This document shows, one piece after another, positions 55,417 to 64,000 of a stretch of 64,000 nucleotides of DNA. A program made the position numbers and the translations under genes. This DNA comes from Tenacibaculum mesophilum (GTDB taxonomy: Bacteria; Bacteroidota; Bacteroidia; Flavobacteriales; Flavobacteriaceae), in the NCBI RefSeq assembly GCF_003867075.1, contig NZ_CP032544.1:2288001-2352000 (forward strand). Reading direction: 5' to 3'. The notes under the pieces are model-generated. The model had not been told where the DNA came from. It saw only the letters and a program-made list of their open reading frames with translations, and ran no database searches. The stretch's first letter is position 1. Every line of letters begins with the position of its first letter.

Positions 55417-57519
55417 TTACCAAATTCTTACACGATCTTCTGGTTTTAAGTACATTTTGTCTCCTTCTTTAACATCAAATGCTTCATAAAAAGCATCTAC
55501 GTTTTTAAGAGGCATATAAGCTCTGTACATTCCAGGAGCGTGTGTATCAGTCATGATACGGTTTTTTAATGCTTCATCACGCATTTTAGTTCTCCAAATA
55601 GTTCCCCAAGAAAGAAAGAAACGTTGTTCAGGAGTAAATCCGTCAATTTTTTCTGGACGACCATTCTTTTCTAAGAAAATTTGTAATCCTTCATAAGCAG
55701 CTTGTACACCACCTAAATCACCAATATTTTCACCTAAAGTAAACTCACCATTTAAGTTCATACTATCAATAGCAACAATATCACTAAATTGCTTTATTAA
55801 TTTACTTCCTGCTTCTTTGAACTTTTCTGAATCTTCTTCTGTCCACCAATTTTTTAAGTTTCCGTCACCGTCAAAACGAGCTCCAGAATCATCAAAACTA
55901 TGTGAAATTTCGTGGCCAATAACAGCTCCAATTCCTCCATAGTTTACAGCTTCATCAGCTTTGTAGTTATAAAAAGGAGGTTGTAAAATAGCTGCTGGGA
56001 ATACGATTTCGTTGTTTACAGGATTAAAATAAGCGTTAACAGTTTGAGGAGACATTCCCCACTCAGTTCTATCTACTTCTTTACCTAACTTGGCCATATC
56101 TTTTTCAAAGTTCCACTTACGAACATTAACGGCGTTGTCAAAATAGGTACCTCCCTCATCTAATCCTTTAACAAGTAAAGTTGAGTAGTCTTTCCATTTA
56201 TCAGGATATGCAATTTTAACAGTTAATTTGTGTAATTTTTCTAATGCTTTTTCTTTAGTTTCAGCACTCATCCAAGGTAATTGCGCAATACGTTTTTCAA
56301 AACCTAACATTACGTTATCAATCATTTCCTTAGCTTTTTGCTTCGCTTCTGGTGGAAATTTCTCATCTACATATAACTTACCTAAAGCTTCGCCAATAGC
56401 TCCATTTAAATTAGCTAAAGCACGTTCGTCTCTTGGACGTTGTTGTTTAGCTCCACGCATTTCTTTACTGTAGAATTCCCAGTTAGCTTTTTCTAAATCA
56501 GTAGATAATAAACCTAATGAGTTGTTAATAGCATTCCAACGTAATGATAATTTAACTGTTTCAATAGGACTATTTTTAAGTACTTCATTCATTGCTTTGA
56601 AATATCCTGGATCTGTAACAATAATCTTTTCAAGACCTTTAGAACCATCTAATCCTTCAAGATCAACACCAATTCCTTTTAAATGAGCTTCCCAATCAAT
56701 TACAGGAGCCAATTCAGCTAATTCAGCAAGGGTCATTGGGTTGTAAATTTTACGTGTATCTCTACGCTCTTCTTTTGTCATTCTAGGTTCAGCTAAACTC
56801 TTTTCAAAAGCAACAATAGTTGCTGCATTCTTTTTAGCTGTAGCTTCATCATCACCAAACTCTTGCAACATTTTAGCTACAAACACCTCATATTTTTCAA
56901 GCTTGTCTTTTACCTTTTCATCTACGTAGTAATCTCTTGATAAACCAAGTCCGCCAGCTCCCATGTAACCCGCATTCATACTACTGTTCTTAAGGTCGTT
57001 AAACACTCCAAAACCATAAAAACCAGCACCTCCATAAGGAGCCATATTGGTAATGAAAGTTTGTACGTCGTTTAAGTCTTTAATTTCTTCAATTTTTTCA
57101 AGAAAAGGTTGTACAGGTGCTTTACCCGCTTTATTTCTAGCTACGGTATCCATGATGGTTTCGTAGTAGTTTACCGCTTTTTCTTGATCAGAATCTATTT
57201 CGTTTCCTTCAGCATCTTTTATTTTTGGGAAGTTACCTTCTTCAATAGCCTTGTTTAAGATAGCTAATACATCTTTGGTAGTGGTTTTTCTTAATTGATT
57301 AAATCCTCCCCAAGAAGTTTCATCAGCAGGAATTTCAGTGTTATCAATCCAAGAACCGTTAACATATCTAAAGAAATCATCGGTAGGCTTAACCGAAGTA
57401 TCCATGTTTTCTAAAACAATTGCCTGTACTTTTTCTTCAGGCTTTTTATCTGTTTTACATGCAATAACTCCTAAAGAAGCAACGGCAGTAGTAAACAGCA
57501 TTTTGTGAATGGTTTTCAT
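55417..57519 (-). CDS. M13 family (neprilysin-like) metallopeptidase, lipoprotein
   Basis: Secreted zinc endopeptidase of 700 residues. The start at 57519 (MKTIHKMLF) gives a lipoprotein signal ending GVIACKT; the longer frame is unlikely. The catalytic motif is VIGHEISHSFDDSG, with the third ligand Glu in ENIGDLGG, and VNAYFNPVNNEIVFPAAIL binds substrate. The final Trp (RVRIW) is typical of M13. It is near an S9 peptidase gene on the same strand; both probably degrade peptides outside the cytoplasm. Confidence 0.95.
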   Translation of the reverse strand: MKTIHKMLFTTAVASLGVIACKTDKKPEEKVQAIVLENMDTSVKPTDDFFRYVNGSWIDNTEIPADETSWGGFNQLRKTTTKDVLAILNKAIEEGNFPKIKDAEGNEIDSDQEKAVNYYETIMDTVARNKAGKAPVQPFLEKIEEIKDLNDVQTFITNMAPYGGAGFYGFGVFNDLKNSSMNAGYMGAGGLGLSRDYYVDEKVKDKLEKYEVFVAKMLQEFGDDEATAKKNAATIVAFEKSLAEPRMTKEERRDTRKIYNPMTLAELAELAPVIDWEAHLKGIGVDLEGLDGSKGLEKIIVTDPGYFKAMNEVLKNSPIETVKLSLRWNAINNSLGLLSTDLEKANWEFYSKEMRGAKQQRPRDERALANLNGAIGEALGKLYVDEKFPPEAKQKAKEMIDNVMLGFEKRIAQLPWMSAETKEKALEKLHKLTVKIAYPDKWKDYSTLLVKGLDEGGTYFDNAVNVRKWNFEKDMAKLGKEVDRTEWGMSPQTVNAYFNPVNNEIVFPAAILQPPFYNYKADEAVNYGGIGAVIGHEISHSFDDSGARFDGDGNLKNWWTEEDSEKFKEAGSKLIKQFSDIVAIDSMNLNGEFTLGENIGDLGGVQAAYEGLQIFLEKNGRPEKIDGFTPEQRFFLSWGTIWRTKMRDEALKNRIMTDTHAPGMYRAYMPLKNVDAFYEAFDVKEGDKMYLKPEDRVRIW

Positions 57520-57555
57520 TTTTAATGTTTTTTGAATGAATCTTAATTTTAACAA

Positions 57556-57585
57556 ACTACCTCGAGGATTTTGCCCCGAGGTAGT
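57556..57585 (-). terminator. Hairpin between S9 and M13 peptidase genes
   Basis: ACTACCTCG / CGAGGTAGT stem with a 12-base loop; the T-run on the minus strand is short (TTTGTT), so termination may be weak and allow read-through into the M13 gene. Confidence 0.5.
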
Positions 57586-57632
57586 AAATTTACTCTAAAT
57601 AAGAGTCTGTTTTTATAAAAATGTTACAGTTT

Positions 57633-59792
57633 TTAACTTTTTATTTTCGATTTTGGAGCATTTGGTAATGTTTCAAAGCCCATGTTGAATAATGTAAATC
57701 CAAAAATATCAGCATACTGCTCAATAGTTTTTGCTACAGGAGTTCCTGCTCCATGACCCGCATTGGTTTCAATTCTAATTAATACAGGGTTGTCTCCTTG
57801 TTGTTTCTCTTGTAATTCAGCAGCAAACTTAAAACTGTGAGCTGGTACTACACGATCGTCATGGTCTCCTGTGGTTACCATAGTTGCAGGATATTGAGTA
57901 CCTTCTTTTACATTGTGTACTGGTGAATATCCTTTTAAGTATTCAAACATTTCTTTGCTTTGTTCAGAAGTTCCGTAGTCATACGCCCAACCTGCTCCAG
58001 CTGTAAATGTGTGGTAACGTAACATATCTAACACGCCTACTGCAGGTAAAGCTACCTTCATTAAATCAGGACGTTGTGTCATCGTAGCTCCTACTAATAA
58101 ACCTCCGTTTGATCCTCCTCTAATAGCTAAGTAATCAGAAGAAGTATAATTTTCTTTAATTAGGTATTCAGCAGCAGCAATAAAATCATCAAATACATTT
58201 TGCTTTTTTAACTGTGTACCTGCATCGTGCCATTTTTTACCATATTCACCACCACCACGTAAGTTTGGTACAGCATATACACCACCTTGTTCCATCCAAA
58301 CGGCATTGGCAATACTAAAGCTAGGAGTTAAGCTTACATTGAATCCGCCATAACCATATAAAATAGTTGGATTTTTACCGTTTAACTCTAATCCTTTTTT
58401 ATAGGTAATAATCATAGGAACTTTTGTTCCATCTTTTGACGTGTAGAATACTTGTTTACTTTCATACTCATCTGCGTTGAACGAAATAGCAGGCTTCCAA
58501 TATAGTTCATAAGTTCCATCTTCTGGGTTGAACTTATATGAAGAACTAGGAGTGTTATAGTTTGTGAAAGAGAAGTATAATTCTTTTGCATCAGTTTTTC
58601 CTCCAAAACCACCTGCAGAACCTACGCCTGGTAATTTTACTTCTCTGATTAATTTTCCATCAAAATCATATTGTAATACTTTAGAAACAGCATCTACCAT
58701 ATACTTTGCAAAGAAGTACCCAGCTCCTGTTGATGGAGATAATACATTTTCAGTTTCAGGAATAAAATCTACCCAGTTTTCAGGTGTTGGGTTTGCAGCA
58801 TCTACAGTAACAATTTTCTTGTTAGGAGCATTCAAGTTAGTAACTAAGTATAATTTACTTCCTCTACTGTCTATTACACCAGTATCACTATCAAAATTGT
58901 CAATGATAGGTGTTAATTTACTATTAGGGTTTGTTAAATCTTTAATAAATAACTTGTTTCCAGAAGTTGAGGTTGAAGCAGAAATTAATAGATATTTGTT
59001 GTCTTCTGTTAAATATCCACCAACATAACGGTGTTTTTCTTCTGGAGTAGCCCCAAAAATAACTTCATCGGAACTTTGAGGAGTTCCTAACTTATGGAAG
59101 TATAATTTATGTTGATCTGTTTTAGCAGATAATTCACTTCCTTTAGGTTTGTCATAACTAGAATAGTAAAAACCTTCGTTTCCTTTCCAAGCTATTCCAG
59201 AAAATTTTACATCAACTAAAGTATCTTCTTTAATTTCTTTGGTTTCAGCATCCATTATAATAACCTTTCTCCAATCACTTCCTCCTTCAGAGATTGCATA
59301 GGCTACAGTTTTTCCGTCTTTGGTAAAGCTTACTGAACCTAACGATGTAGTTCCATCTTCAGCAAACGTATTAGGATCTAAGAAAACTTCTTCTTTACCC
59401 TCTTTATCTTTTCTGTATAGAACATATTGGTTTTGTAATCCATTGTTTTTATAAAAATAGGTGTAATCACCTTCTTTAAATGGAGTTCCTACTTTTTCAT
59501 AGTTCCATAACTCAGATAAACGGTCTTTTAACTGTTTACGATATGGAATTTTGTCTAAGTAATCGAAAGTAACTTCATTTTCAGCTTTTACCCAAGCTTC
59601 AGTTTCGGTACTTCTATCGTCTTCTAACCAACGATAGTTATCAGTTACTTTAGTACCAAAATATTCATCTACAACAGGCTTTTTAGTTGTTTCTGGATAG
59701 TTCACACTAATATTTTTTTTAGATTGCTTTTCTTCTTTACAAGAAACTAAAATTGTTCCTGCACAAATAATGGGAAGAAGGATTTTTCTCAT
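57633..59792 (-). CDS. Prolyl oligopeptidase (S9 family), lipoprotein
   Basis: A 719-residue serine peptidase that cuts short peptides after proline. A lipoprotein signal (TILVSCKEE) is followed by the seven-bladed propeller (about 70-430) and the alpha/beta hydrolase domain with the nucleophile in [11 protein letters not shown], Asp in [11 protein letters not shown] and His in NAGHGAG. The propeller is complete, so an intact enzyme is expected. It reads toward the M13 gene with a hairpin in between. Confidence 0.95.
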   Translation of the reverse strand: MRKILLPIICAGTILVSCKEEKQSKKNISVNYPETTKKPVVDEYFGTKVTDNYRWLEDDRSTETEAWVKAENEVTFDYLDKIPYRKQLKDRLSELWNYEKVGTPFKEGDYTYFYKNNGLQNQYVLYRKDKEGKEEVFLDPNTFAEDGTTSLGSVSFTKDGKTVAYAISEGGSDWRKVIIMDAETKEIKEDTLVDVKFSGIAWKGNEGFYYSSYDKPKGSELSAKTDQHKLYFHKLGTPQSSDEVIFGATPEEKHRYVGGYLTEDNKYLLISASTSTSGNKLFIKDLTNPNSKLTPIIDNFDSDTGVIDSRGSKLYLVTNLNAPNKKIVTVDAANPTPENWVDFIPETENVLSPSTGAGYFFAKYMVDAVSKVLQYDFDGKLIREVKLPGVGSAGGFGGKTDAKELYFSFTNYNTPSSSYKFNPEDGTYELYWKPAISFNADEYESKQVFYTSKDGTKVPMIITYKKGLELNGKNPTILYGYGGFNVSLTPSFSIANAVWMEQGGVYAVPNLRGGGEYGKKWHDAGTQLKKQNVFDDFIAAAEYLIKENYTSSDYLAIRGGSNGGLLVGATMTQRPDLMKVALPAVGVLDMLRYHTFTAGAGWAYDYGTSEQSKEMFEYLKGYSPVHNVKEGTQYPATMVTTGDHDDRVVPAHSFKFAAELQEKQQGDNPVLIRIETNAGHGAGTPVAKTIEQYADIFGFTLFNMGFETLPNAPKSKIKS

Positions 59793-59816
59793 GATTAAAA
59801 AATTGGTTAATTAGAC

Positions 59817-59824
59817 CAAAGTTA
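59817..59824 (-). promoter_or_regulatory. -7 box of the S9 peptidase promoter
   Basis: On the minus strand, TAACTTTG fits TAnnTTTG and lies about 25 bases before the ATG at 59792. No good -33 element was seen. Confidence 0.45.
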
Positions 59825-59933
59825 GAAGAAAAACACTCATAGTCATTTATTTTAAGATGATTTTAACAAAAACAGCTTTGTAAATCTATTGAAATAAAAA
59901 CGACTACCTTTACGTAATTATAATACAATAAGC

Positions 59934-60293
59934 ATGACTGAAAATTTAAACAAAGAAGCTTTTTTAAAAAAGGTTTTTAATTATGAAGAAAATAAAGAAT
60001 GGAAGTTTGAAGGAGAATTACCTGCAATAATTGATTTTTATGCTGATTGGTGTGGACCATGTAAAGCATTAGCTCCTGTTTTGGAAGAATTAAGTGCAGA
60101 GTATGAAGGGAAAGTTCATATTTATAAAATAGATACAGAAGCAGAACAAGAATTAGCTGCTGCTTTTGGAATAAGAAGTATTCCTTCTATGTTATTTTGT
60201 CCTGCTAACGATGAACCTCAAATGGCTCATGGAGCATTACCAAAAAAACAAATTGAACAAATAATAGAGGATGTTTTAAAGGTTAAAAAATAA
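59934..60293 (+). CDS. trxA: Thioredoxin
   Basis: A 119-residue cytoplasmic disulfide reductase. The active site is FYADWCGPCKALAP and the cis-proline loop is IRSIPSML, both classical. It has a slightly longer N-terminal extension than E. coli thioredoxin (EENKEWKFEG). It can supply electrons to ribonucleotide reductase, and nrdB-nrdA follow on the same strand, though a terminator lies between them. Confidence 0.93.
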   Translation: MTENLNKEAFLKKVFNYEENKEWKFEGELPAIIDFYADWCGPCKALAPVLEELSAEYEGKVHIYKIDTEAEQELAAAFGIRSIPSMLFCPANDEPQMAHGALPKKQIEQIIEDVLKVKK

Positions 60294-60597
60294 CCTAAAA
60301 AAGAAGAATACAAAGGTTTAAAAAGTGGCGCAAAAAGTGTCACTTTTTTTATGTTTAAACACAAAATAAGAAACTCAGTGAGTATCACTTGTCAAGCATT
60401 TTTTTTAATTTTAAGTATTTGATTTGTAGGTTTTTGTAAAATGTAAAAAATATTGTAAATTGAAGGAAAAAAAGTGTTTTGTTAAAAACTTCAAGGGATT
60501 TGTGAATAAGTATAGCTTTCAAAATATAGCAATTTTTCCAATCTTTGTTTCTGTACTCAGGGAATAAAAATAACACACTAAAAAGAGCTTAAAAAGC
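60294..60597. other. Intergenic region before nrdB
   Basis: 304 bases with no convincing gene. It holds the trxA terminator near 60321-60350 and, near the 3' end, an AATCTTTG (one base off the -7 consensus) about 50 bases before nrdB. I saw no clear NrdR box. Confidence 0.6.
60321..60352 (+). terminator. Terminator of trxA
   Basis: AAAAGTG / CACTTTT arms followed by TTTTTTT, 28 bases past the stop. Confidence 0.7.
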
Positions 60598-61569
60598 ATG
60601 GCATCGATTGAACCAATTTTACAAGAAAACAAAGACAGATTTGTAATTTTTCCAATTCAACATAATGACTTATGGGAATGGTATAAAAAGCAACAAGCTT
60701 GTTTTTGGACTGCTGAAGAAATTGATTTACATTCAGACTTAACAGACTGGAACACTAAACTAACAGACGATGAGCGTTACTTTATTAAGCATGTTTTAGC
60801 ATTTTTTGCTGCATCTGATGGAATTGTAAATGAAAATTTAGCAGAAAACTTTGTAAATGAAGTTCAATACTCAGAAGCAAAATTCTTTTATGGTTTCCAA
60901 ATCATGATGGAAAATATTCATTCAGAAACGTATTCATTATTAATTGATACATATATAAAGGATGAAGAAGAGAAAGATAGGTTATTCAAGGCAATTGAAG
61001 TTTTTCCAGCAATTAAAAAGAAAGCAGATTGGGCTTTAAAATGGATTGAATCTGATTCGTTTGCTGAGCGTTTAATTGCTTTTGCAGCAGTTGAAGGAAT
61101 TTTCTTTTCAGGTTCTTTCTGTTCAATTTTCTGGTTAAAGAAACGTGGGTTATTACCTGGGTTAACATTCTCAAACGAGTTAATTTCTCGTGATGAGGGT
61201 ATGCATTGTGATTTTGCTGTACACTTACACAACAATCACTTAGTAAACAAAGTGCCAAAAGAAAGAATAAGAGATATTATTATCTCAGCTTTAGATATTG
61301 AAAGAGAATTTATAACGGAGTCTTTACCTGTGAGTTTAATAGGTATGAATGCAACGTTAATGACTCAGTATTTAGAATATGTTACCGATAGACTACTTTT
61401 AGAATTCGGATGCGAAAAAGAGTATGAGTCTACCAATCCATTTGATTTCATGGAAATGATTTCTTTGGAAGGAAAAACTAACTTCTTTGAAAAAAGAGTA
61501 TCAGAGTACCAAAAAGCCGGAGTAAAATCTGGAGGTACAGGAAGCATCAGCTTTGATGCAGATTTTTAG
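60598..61569 (+). CDS. nrdB: Ribonucleoside-diphosphate reductase, small subunit
   Basis: Class Ia R2 subunit (323 residues) that holds the di-iron centre and tyrosyl radical for dNTP synthesis. Metal ligands are visible in [12 protein letters not shown] (Asp/Glu), [11 protein letters not shown] (Glu, His and the radical Tyr), AVEGIFF (Glu) and [12 protein letters not shown] (Glu, His). It is followed by nrdA after 174 bases, on the same strand. The length is within the family range. Confidence 0.95.
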   Translation: MASIEPILQENKDRFVIFPIQHNDLWEWYKKQQACFWTAEEIDLHSDLTDWNTKLTDDERYFIKHVLAFFAASDGIVNENLAENFVNEVQYSEAKFFYGFQIMMENIHSETYSLLIDTYIKDEEEKDRLFKAIEVFPAIKKKADWALKWIESDSFAERLIAFAAVEGIFFSGSFCSIFWLKKRGLLPGLTFSNELISRDEGMHCDFAVHLHNNHLVNKVPKERIRDIIISALDIEREFITESLPVSLIGMNATLMTQYLEYVTDRLLLEFGCEKEYESTNPFDFMEMISLEGKTNFFEKRVSEYQKAGVKSGGTGSISFDADF

Positions 61570-61743
61570 GAACCAATAAGCTGCTATTTCCCCTACATGC
61601 AGTATTACTCAGCTAGAGCACTTTTTTCAGTGCTTTAGCATTATAATCGTTTCAAAAGAAACAAACTAGTATTAACATTTTACATGTTGTCATAAACAAC
61701 TATGTTTTGACGACGCTATTAACCAACAAAAACCAATATCAAT

Positions 61744-64000
61744 ATGTATGTAGTAAAAAGAGACGGCAGAAAAGAGCCTGTGATGTTCGATAAAATCACA
61801 GCAAGGGTTAGAAAAATGTGTTATGGATTAAACAATATAGTTGATCCAGTAAAAGTAGCAATGCGTGTTATTGAAGGACTGTATGATGGGGTAACTACTT
61901 CTGAATTAGATAACTTAGCAGCAGAAATTGCTGCGACAATGACAACTGCTCATCCTGATTATGCGAAATTAGCAGCGAGAATTGCCGTATCTAACTTACA
62001 TAAGAATACCAAAAAATCGTTTTCGGAAACAATGACCGATTTGTACGAATATATCAATCCACGTACAGGAAATAAAGCTCCTTTACTAGCAGATGATGTG
62101 TACAAAATTATCATGAATAATGCCGATAAATTAGATTCAACAATTATCTACAGTCGTGATTTTAATTACGATTATTTTGGTTTTAAAACATTAGAACGTT
62201 CTTATTTATTAAAGTTAAACGGAAACATTGTTGAACGTCCACAACAAATGTTAATGCGTGTTGCGATAGGTATTCACAAAGAAGATATTGACGAGGCAAT
62301 TGCTACATACGAATTGATGAGTAAAAAATATTTTACGCATGCAACACCAACATTATTTAACTCAGGTACGCCAAAACCACAAATGTCATCTTGTTTCTTG
62401 CTACAAATGCAAGACGATAGTATTGATGGAATTTATGATACTTTAAAACAGACAGCTAAAATTTCACAATCTGCAGGAGGTATAGGTTTATCTATTCACA
62501 ATATCCGTGCTACGGGAAGTTATATTGCAGGTACTAACGGAACATCAAATGGTATTGTACCAATGTTACGTGTATTTAACGATACAGCACGTTATGTAGA
62601 TCAAGGAGGAGGAAAACGTAAAGGTTCTTTTGCAATGTATTTAGAGCCTTGGCATGCAGATATTTTTGACTTTTTAGACCTGAAGAAAAACCACGGTAAA
62701 GAAGAAATGCGTGCGCGTGATTTATTCTATGCAATGTGGATTTCAGACTTATTCATGAAGCGTGTGCAAGAAGATGCTGACTGGACGTTAATGTGTCCAC
62801 ATGAGTGCCCTCATTTATACGATACGTATGGTGAAGAGTTTGAGCGTTTGTATACAAGTTATGAAGCTGCTGGGAAAGGAAGAAAAACTATTAAAGCACG
62901 TGATTTATGGGAGAAAATCTTAGAATCACAAATAGAAACAGGTACTCCGTACATGTTGTATAAAGATGCAGCAAACCGTAAGTCAAATCAAAAGAATTTA
63001 GGAACGATTCGTTCTTCAAATTTATGTACTGAGATTATGGAGTATACTGCAGAAGATGAAGTAGCAGTATGTAACTTAGCATCAATAGCAATACCAATGT
63101 TTGTTGCAGAAGATGAAAACGGAAATAAGTTCTTCGATCATCAAAAGTTATTTAAAGTAACGAAAAAAGTAATCCGTAATTTAGATACAGTAATTGATCG
63201 TAACTATTATCCTGTAAAAGAAGCAGAAAACTCTAATTTCCGTCACCGTCCAGTAGGATTAGGAATTCAAGGGTTAGCTGATGCTTTTATTATGTTACGT
63301 TTACCGTTTACTTCAGAAGAAGCGAAAAAGCTTAACCAAGAAATTTTTGAGACATTATATTTTGCAGCTGTAACCTCATCAATGGAAGTTGCTAAAACAA
63401 AAGGGGCCTATTCAACTTATGAAGGTTCCCCAATGTCACAAGGAGAATTCCAGCACAATATGTGGGGAATCAAAGACGATGAGTTGAGCGGTCGTTGGGA
63501 TTGGGAAAAACTACGAAAAAACGTAAAAAAACATGGAGTTCGTAACTCATTATTAGTAGCGCCAATGCCTACAGCATCTACCTCTCAAATATTAGGAAAC
63601 AATGAAGCTTTTGAACCATATACTTCTAATATCTACACACGTAGAGTATTATCAGGAGAGTTTATCGTAGTAAATAAACATTTATTAGAAGATTTAGTAG
63701 AGTTAGGTTTATGGGATAATGATATGAAGGAAGATATTATGCGTGCCAACGGATCAATTCAACATATTGATGCTATTCCACAAAACTTAAAAGATTTATA
63801 CAAAACCGTTTGGGAAATGAGTATGAAAGATATTATCGATATGGCACGTCATAGAGGATACTTTATCGATCAATCTCAATCGTTAAACTTATTTATGCAA
63901 GATCCTGATTATGCGAAGTTAACCTCAATGCACTTCTACGCATGGAAATCTGGATTAAAAACAGGAATGTACTATTTACGTACAAAATCTGCAGTAAATG
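61744..64000 (+). CDS. nrdA: Ribonucleoside-diphosphate reductase, large subunit (3' end beyond window)
   Basis: The first 752 codons of class Ia NrdA; no stop occurs before the right edge and the complete protein should be roughly 800 residues. The N-terminal ATP-cone ([16 protein letters not shown]) is followed by the catalytic barrel with substrate motif SSCFLLQM (redox Cys), [12 protein letters not shown], the active-site NLCTEI (Cys and Glu) and [12 protein letters not shown]. The ATP-cone implies dATP inhibition. The 174-base gap after nrdB contains a small AGCACT/AGTGCT hairpin, but both genes are probably one unit. Confidence 0.95.
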   Translation, partial: MYVVKRDGRKEPVMFDKITARVRKMCYGLNNIVDPVKVAMRVIEGLYDGVTTSELDNLAAEIAATMTTAHPDYAKLAARIAVSNLHKNTKKSFSETMTDLYEYINPRTGNKAPLLADDVYKIIMNNADKLDSTIIYSRDFNYDYFGFKTLERSYLLKLNGNIVERPQQMLMRVAIGIHKEDIDEAIATYELMSKKYFTHATPTLFNSGTPKPQMSSCFLLQMQDDSIDGIYDTLKQTAKISQSAGGIGLSIHNIRATGSYIAGTNGTSNGIVPMLRVFNDTARYVDQGGGKRKGSFAMYLEPWHADIFDFLDLKKNHGKEEMRARDLFYAMWISDLFMKRVQEDADWTLMCPHECPHLYDTYGEEFERLYTSYEAAGKGRKTIKARDLWEKILESQIETGTPYMLYKDAANRKSNQKNLGTIRSSNLCTEIMEYTAEDEVAVCNLASIAIPMFVAEDENGNKFFDHQKLFKVTKKVIRNLDTVIDRNYYPVKEAENSNFRHRPVGLGIQGLADAFIMLRLPFTSEEAKKLNQEIFETLYFAAVTSSMEVAKTKGAYSTYEGSPMSQGEFQHNMWGIKDDELSGRWDWEKLRKNVKKHGVRNSLLVAPMPTASTSQILGNNEAFEPYTSNIYTRRVLSGEFIVVNKHLLEDLVELGLWDNDMKEDIMRANGSIQHIDAIPQNLKDLYKTVWEMSMKDIIDMARHRGYFIDQSQSLNLFMQDPDYAKLTSMHFYAWKSGLKTGMYYLRTKSAVN

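Noticed and set aside
60385..60576. 63-codon minus-strand frame before nrdB
   Set aside because: It is Lys/Leu/Phe-rich, lies in the AT-rich promoter region of nrdB, and has no family resemblance or leader.

Overview
The window is AT-rich chromosomal DNA from a member of the Bacteroidota, most likely family Flavobacteriaceae (Tenacibaculum-like is a guess). The support is the gliding-motility lipoprotein gene gldH beside a PSP1/RicT-type gene, many secreted peptidases and lipoproteins, a cytochrome b-type SdhC with fused SdhA/SdhB genes, and promoters of the Bacteroidota form TTTG-N20-TAnnTTTG with few Shine-Dalgarno sites. One tRNA (Cys, GCA) was found. No rRNA, CRISPR array, integrase or insertion-sequence transposase was seen.

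Layout. 1-13.5 kb (all minus strand): a partial secreted protein, exonuclease III, the two subunits of 3-oxoacid CoA-transferase, a PSP1-gldH-PBP1A overlapping set, glutaminyl-tRNA synthetase, an M1 aminopeptidase, a subtilisin-like protease and an MBL-fold hydrolase. 13.5-25.7 kb: tRNA-Cys, folB, a large sortilin/BNR-repeat secreted protein, a RimK-type ligase with an M14-type deacylase, a DEAD-box helicase, a Crp/Fnr regulator, aminopeptidase P, small membrane and lipoprotein genes, and an AraC regulator beside a carboxymuconolactone-decarboxylase-like gene and a 33-residue Cys-rich gene. 25.8-41.7 kb: an accessory island (below). 41.9-45.4 kb: sdhCAB. 45.7-64 kb: ankyrin, AlbA_2, SDR, lipoproteins, FAD oxidoreductase, ABC ATPase, an ECF sigma operon, a second RimK with a RimB-like protease, M13 and S9 peptidases, thioredoxin, nrdB and a truncated nrdA.

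The island is the most interesting part. A CI/LexA-type repressor (HTH plus S24 domain, Ala-Gly cleavage site and Ser/Lys dyad) is transcribed rightward in tight series with a DUF6973-like protein, an alpha/beta hydrolase and an AlkB DNA-repair dioxygenase. Divergent from it lies a leftward gene for a 1178-residue protein of unknown function, then an 860-codon polymorphic-toxin-like protein ending in an EndoU-like nuclease domain, then a small candidate immunity gene. A second leftward set encodes an endolysin, a holin, three tail-fibre/tailspike-like proteins with near-identical heads and unrelated tips, and a small membrane-anchored protein that could act as a spanin. The same promoter plus long dyad (operator-like) occurs in front of both leftward sets (38948-39007 and 31876-31934), so one repressor probably controls both toxin production and lysis. 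No capsid, terminase, portal, sheath, tube or baseplate gene lies between them. My reading (inference) is a damage-inducible, lysis-released nuclease-toxin system, or the effector/lysis half of a particle whose structural genes are elsewhere.
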